Assembly (NCBI GenBank): GCA_028714275.1
Contig: JAQTMP010000036.1
Coordinates: 1-8,219 of the forward strand
Source of the DNA: Candidatus Paceibacterota bacterium
GTDB lineage: Bacteria > Patescibacteriota > Minisyncoccia > Phycocordibacterales > CAINVO01
Length of the DNA stretch: 8,219 bases
Reading direction: 5' to 3'
This document shows, one piece after another, positions 6,218-8,219 of the stretch (its first letter is position 1; the number at the start of each line of letters is the position of its first letter). A program made the position numbers and the translations under genes. The notes under the pieces are model-generated. The model saw only the letters and a list, made by a program, of their open reading frames with translations. It did not search any database and was not told the DNA's origin.

Positions 6218-7276
6218 ATGGAATACTCCTATCCATTACTACGAAAAATATTAGAACACTATAAAAATGATAAAATAGATTTGTCAGAATATTTTTTATA
6301 TAGCTGTCAACACTTACTTGCTCCACAGTCAGAGATGTATAAGATGTTTATTGAGTTTGGTTTTAGGCCTGAAAATATGGTTGCTTTAGGTAAAGCTTAT
6401 TCCTCAAATAATGAAGTGGTTGAAGAGTTGAAAGGTTTAGGTATAAAGGCCATCCAACCTCAGTTTACGGGAAGAGCCTTTGATGTTGAACATACAAATA
6501 ACTGTCAACTTATCTTTGAACAAGTATCTGATAAAAACAAAAATATTGTTTTAGACGATGGAGGGTATTTAATTGAGGCTTTAAAGAAAAAGAGTATTTA
6601 CTTTGCTGTTGAACAAACCTCTTCTGGTTTCAGAAAACTGGAAGGATTAAAGCTAAATTTTCCAGTTTTTAATGTGGCCCGTTCAAAAACAAAACTAACT
6701 CAAGAAAGTCCAATCATTGGACGAATTATTTTTGAAAGAGTTAAAAAGTATATAAACGATAATAAGCTGGTCAAACCTAAAGTTACGATCATCGGTTTAG
6801 GTCCGATTGGCAATTCTTTGCTACAAATTTTTAGTGAGGAAAGCTTTAGCATTACCGGATTTGATCTTGAAACAAATAAAGAAGCCCTCTTGGCAAGTCT
6901 TAAAAGTGAGAAGCCTGATATTGTGATTGGTGCTACAGGTACGGTTTTGTTAAGTGTTTTAGACTTAGATAGTCTCAAGTGTGAACATGGCTATCATTTT
7001 ATAAGCGCATCTTCATCAGACAGGGAGTTTCCAGTATCAGCGTTTAGAAAAGATGAAGGTGTACATGACGATGTCAGATATAAAAATTTTTATTTTGTAA
7101 ATAATGGTTTCCCTATAACTTTCAAGGGCAATAAATATGAGGCCACTCCTGTTGAAATAGAAAAAACCATCGCATTATTGATGGGCTCAATTTTGACTGG
7201 AACAAGTAAAGGAATACCTAATCAAATGGGTATTGTAGATGTTCCTCAAGAACTAGAGGCTTTAATAAATCAATAG
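6218..7276 (+). CDS. Divergent S-adenosylhomocysteine hydrolase-like NAD-binding protein
   Basis: 352 residues, shorter than ordinary adenosylhomocysteinase (about 430). True SAHH splits S-adenosylhomocysteine to adenosine and homocysteine using bound NAD. Seen in SAHH order: QHLLAPQSEMYKMFIEFGF (31-49) in the place of the HMT region; LDDGGYLIEAL (112-122), like DDGGDL; VEQTSSGFRKLEGL (131-144), like EETTTGVHRL; PVFNVARSKTKLTQES (149-164), like PAINVNDSVTKSKFDN; and a Rossmann motif VTIIGLGPIGNSLLQIF (189-205), then FDLE and DIVIGATGTVLL (234-245). By my alignment K159 keeps the catalytic Lys, but the second Glu of EETTTG is Gln133, the Asp of KFD is Glu163, and the GHFD motif is SSSD (265-268). 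It is therefore probably not a standard SAHH; substrate unknown. Start chosen at the ATG after the extended -10; a longer frame runs through the hairpin. AT-rich, unlike secDF, and flanked by inverted elements 2 and 3. Confidence 0.75.
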   Translation: MEYSYPLLRKILEHYKNDKIDLSEYFLYSCQHLLAPQSEMYKMFIEFGFRPENMVALGKAYSSNNEVVEELKGLGIKAIQPQFTGRAFDVEHTNNCQLIFEQVSDKNKNIVLDDGGYLIEALKKKSIYFAVEQTSSGFRKLEGLKLNFPVFNVARSKTKLTQESPIIGRIIFERVKKYINDNKLVKPKVTIIGLGPIGNSLLQIFSEESFSITGFDLETNKEALLASLKSEKPDIVIGATGTVLLSVLDLDSLKCEHGYHFISASSSDREFPVSAFRKDEGVHDDVRYKNFYFVNNGFPITFKGNKYEATPVEIEKTIALLMGSILTGTSKGIPNQMGIVDVPQELEALINQ

Positions 7277-7293
7277 ATTTTATAGGATAAACA

Positions 7294-7421
7294 TTGTCAC
7301 CACACCCCAAAATAAAGTCCTTTCCAGAGACTTGCGAGGCTCGACGGAGCGAGCACGAGGAAAATCCTAGCAAGGATTTATCCGTGCTCTGGGAAGGACT
7401 TTATTTTGGGGTGTGGTACAA
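7294..7421 (+). repeat. Nested hairpin element 3 (about 28-nt arms, shared core)
   Basis: Arm 7299-7322 pairs perfectly with 7394-7417, and TTGT (7294-7297) pairs with ACAA (7418-7421) around a single bulged C at 7298. The stem continues inward through a G-T pair, CCAGAG (7324-7329) and CTCTGG (7387-7392). Core 7327-7389 (63 nt) holds hairpin 1 (GCTCG 7339-7343, CGAGC 7350-7354) and hairpin 2 (AAATCCT 7362-7368, loop AGCA, AGGATTT 7373-7379, extended by GGA/TCC around a bulged A). The core is nearly identical to the reverse complement of element 2, while most of the arm sequence is unrelated. It lies 17 nt after the SAHH-like stop and 8 nt before the next ATG. Confidence 0.92.
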
Positions 7422-7422
7422 T
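7414..7422 (+). promoter_or_regulatory. Extended -10 promoter at the right end of element 3
   Basis: TGGTACAAT, 7 nt before the ATG at 7430, again predicting a leaderless transcript. All but the last T lies in the right arm. The placement matches that in element 2 almost to the base, although the arm sequences further in differ. Confidence 0.55.
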
Positions 7423-7429
7423 ATTTGTT

Positions 7430-8050
7430 ATGAAAACCTTTTCAATTAAAGAAGCCCTCGGCTACGGTTGGGATACGACCATCAACAACATCGGCCTTGT
7501 CATTGGCATGTCTGTTTTTGTGTTGGCTTTAAAAATCCTCTCCAGCATTGTCCAGAGGATGAGTAATTTTGTAAGCCTGCCATATGTGGTGGCGTTTAGT
7601 TTTTGCAGTATTCTTTTGGCGATTATTTCGATTCTCGTTTCGATTGGTTTTATCAAAATTTTTCTCAGGATTTACGATGGAGAAAAGCCAAAGTTTCGAG
7701 AGATTTTCAATTATCAAAACCTCTTTTGGAAATTTATTGCCGGATCCATCATCTATGCTTTTGTGGTGGCTGTCGGTACAGTTTTTCTGATCATTCCAGG
7801 CATTATTTTTGCCATCGCCTTCGCTTTTACTACTATTGTCATTGTTGACAAAAATCTTGGTCCGATCAAAGCCATGAAAGAGAGTGCTCGGGTCACCAAA
7901 GGGGTACGCTGGAAATTATTGGGCTTTGGTCTTCTGCTTATTCTCATAAACATTGGCGGAGCCATTGCTTTTGGTATTGGTACCATCATCACTATGCCGC
8001 TTTCACTTTTCGGGGCTATCTTTGTCTATCGACATTTGGCTAGCCAATAG
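7430..8050 (+). CDS. Small polytopic membrane protein, DUF975/YciC-like
   Basis: 206 residues, mostly membrane. Begins MKTFSIKEALGYGWDTTINN, a short cytoplasmic amphipathic stretch typical of this loose family, then hydrophobic regions at about 21-40, 52-79, 101-137 and 162-199 (at least five or six helices). The best conserved part is VFLIIPGIIFAIAFAF (118-133), followed by VDKNLGPIKAMKESARVTKG (139-158) and RWKLLGFGLLL, the usual shape of DUF975-like and glycerophosphodiesterase-membrane-domain-like proteins (IPGI, then a KES-like helix, then W-K-L). The function of these proteins is not settled. The start is the ATG after the extended -10; an upstream TTG at 7406 lies in the hairpin arm and is unlikely. 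No terminator was recognised after the TAG stop. Confidence 0.7.
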   Translation: MKTFSIKEALGYGWDTTINNIGLVIGMSVFVLALKILSSIVQRMSNFVSLPYVVAFSFCSILLAIISILVSIGFIKIFLRIYDGEKPKFREIFNYQNLFWKFIAGSIIYAFVVAVGTVFLIIPGIIFAIAFAFTTIVIVDKNLGPIKAMKESARVTKGVRWKLLGFGLLLILINIGGAIAFGIGTIITMPLSLFGAIFVYRHLASQ

Positions 8051-8056
8051 ATTCTT

Positions 8057-8087
8057 GCTATTATCCGCTATTATCCACATATCCACA
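8057..8087 (+). promoter_or_regulatory. DnaA-box-like repeat cluster
   Basis: A 10-bp unit GCTATTATCC is repeated in tandem (8057-8066, 8067-8076). The second copy runs into TTATCCACA (8071-8079), a perfect match to the classical DnaA box. ATATCCACA (8079-8087) has one mismatch and TTATCCGCT (8061-8069) has two. The run is followed by an AT-rich stretch and the promoter of the last gene. It could be DnaA-dependent control or part of an origin; the window alone cannot tell. Confidence 0.5.
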
Positions 8088-8117
8088 CATTTTTCTATAC
8101 CTCAGAGGGAGAATTTA

Positions 8118-8126
8118 TGCTAAAAT
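8118..8126 (+). promoter_or_regulatory. Extended -10 promoter for the last gene
   Basis: TGCTAAAAT (TGn plus TAAAAT) ends 9 nt before the ATG at 8136, predicting a leader of only about two bases. It lies about 30 nt downstream of the DnaA-box-like cluster. Confidence 0.45.
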
Positions 8127-8135
8127 CCATAGCAT

Positions 8136-8219
8136 ATGCCCAACCTCCTCGACCTCCGTCCCAAGAAAGATCCTCAAGTCGTCTTCCTAGAGAAAGTGGT
8201 CTACCAAAAAAGGCTCTGG
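8136..8219 (+). CDS. Unrecognised gene, N-terminus only
   Basis: 28 codons run open to the window end, beginning MPNLLDLRPKKDPQVVFLEK. I do not recognise the family from this fragment. The visible part is soluble, charged and has no signal peptide. The start is supported by the extended -10 box just upstream and by an open frame with sensible codons, but not by a Shine-Dalgarno sequence. Confidence 0.5.
   Translation, partial: MPNLLDLRPKKDPQVVFLEKVVYQKRLW

Noticed and set aside
6087..7421. Integron attC-like sites flanking a cassette
   Set aside because: The elements are hairpin-forming and near gene ends, but I see no GTTRRRY/RYYYAAC core sites, the two flanking copies are in opposite orientation, and no integrase is present.
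7535..7560. Inverted repeat ATCCTCT/AGAGGAT
   Set aside because: It lies inside the membrane protein coding region, is short, and does not share the core-hairpin context; likely chance.
1..8219. Possible UGA recoding, because none of the eight visible stops is TGA
   Set aside because: No in-frame TGA occurs inside the long, well-conserved reading frames, as would be expected if UGA encoded glycine. Eight stops are too few to infer a code change.

Overview
The window looks like chromosome from a Candidate Phyla Radiation (Patescibacteria) bacterium, most likely Parcubacteria-like. This is inferred from compact genes, shortened SecD and SecF, almost no usable Shine-Dalgarno sequences, several -10 boxes only 6-9 nt before the ATG (leaderless style), and moderate to low GC. 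The standard genetic code fits: every stop seen is TAA or TAG and the long frames contain no in-frame TGA. No tRNA, rRNA, CRISPR array or transposase was seen.

Layout: (1) 1-675, the 3' part of a RodA-type SEDS peptidoglycan polymerase, cut by the window edge. (2) 699-1139, an AT-rich Nudix-like gene with its own leaderless promoter. (3) 1137-1250, a 114-bp nested hairpin element between convergent genes. (4) 1248-2378 on the minus strand, a GT4-type glycosyltransferase. (5) 2387-2415, a perfect GC-rich palindrome between divergent genes. (6) 2454-3773, a polyprenyl-phosphate sugar-1-phosphate transferase. (7) 3836-6085, a secD-secF pair. (8) 6087-6210, a second nested hairpin element. (9) 6218-7276, an AT-rich, divergent S-adenosylhomocysteine-hydrolase-like gene. 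(10) 7294-7421, a third nested hairpin element. (11) 7430-8050, a small polytopic membrane protein. (12) 8057-8087, a cluster of DnaA-box-like repeats, then the first 28 codons of an unrecognised gene to the window end.

How the genes fit together: RodA, the GT4 enzyme and the phosphosugar transferase all belong to envelope or surface glycan synthesis on lipid carriers, and SecDF supports export through SecYEG. The Nudix-like and SAHH-like genes stand apart in base composition (one hand-counted 60-base line from each is 16/60 G+C, against 34/60 for a secD line), and each lies beside a nested hairpin element.

The most interesting observation is the family of three elements at 1137-1250, 6087-6210 and 7294-7421. 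Each has a pair of roughly 27-30-nt arms that are complementary to each other (perfect or nearly so) but largely differ between loci, enclosing a core with two small hairpins. The 6087 and 7294 cores are almost identical (62 versus 63 nt, one indel) and lie in opposite orientations around the SAHH-like gene. The 1137 core has a different sequence but the same two-hairpin plan and the same junction bases. The right arms of the second and third elements end in an extended -10 promoter that would start the next gene at its ATG. This looks like an undescribed hairpin element family in which the arm sequence is set by the locus and the core is shared.
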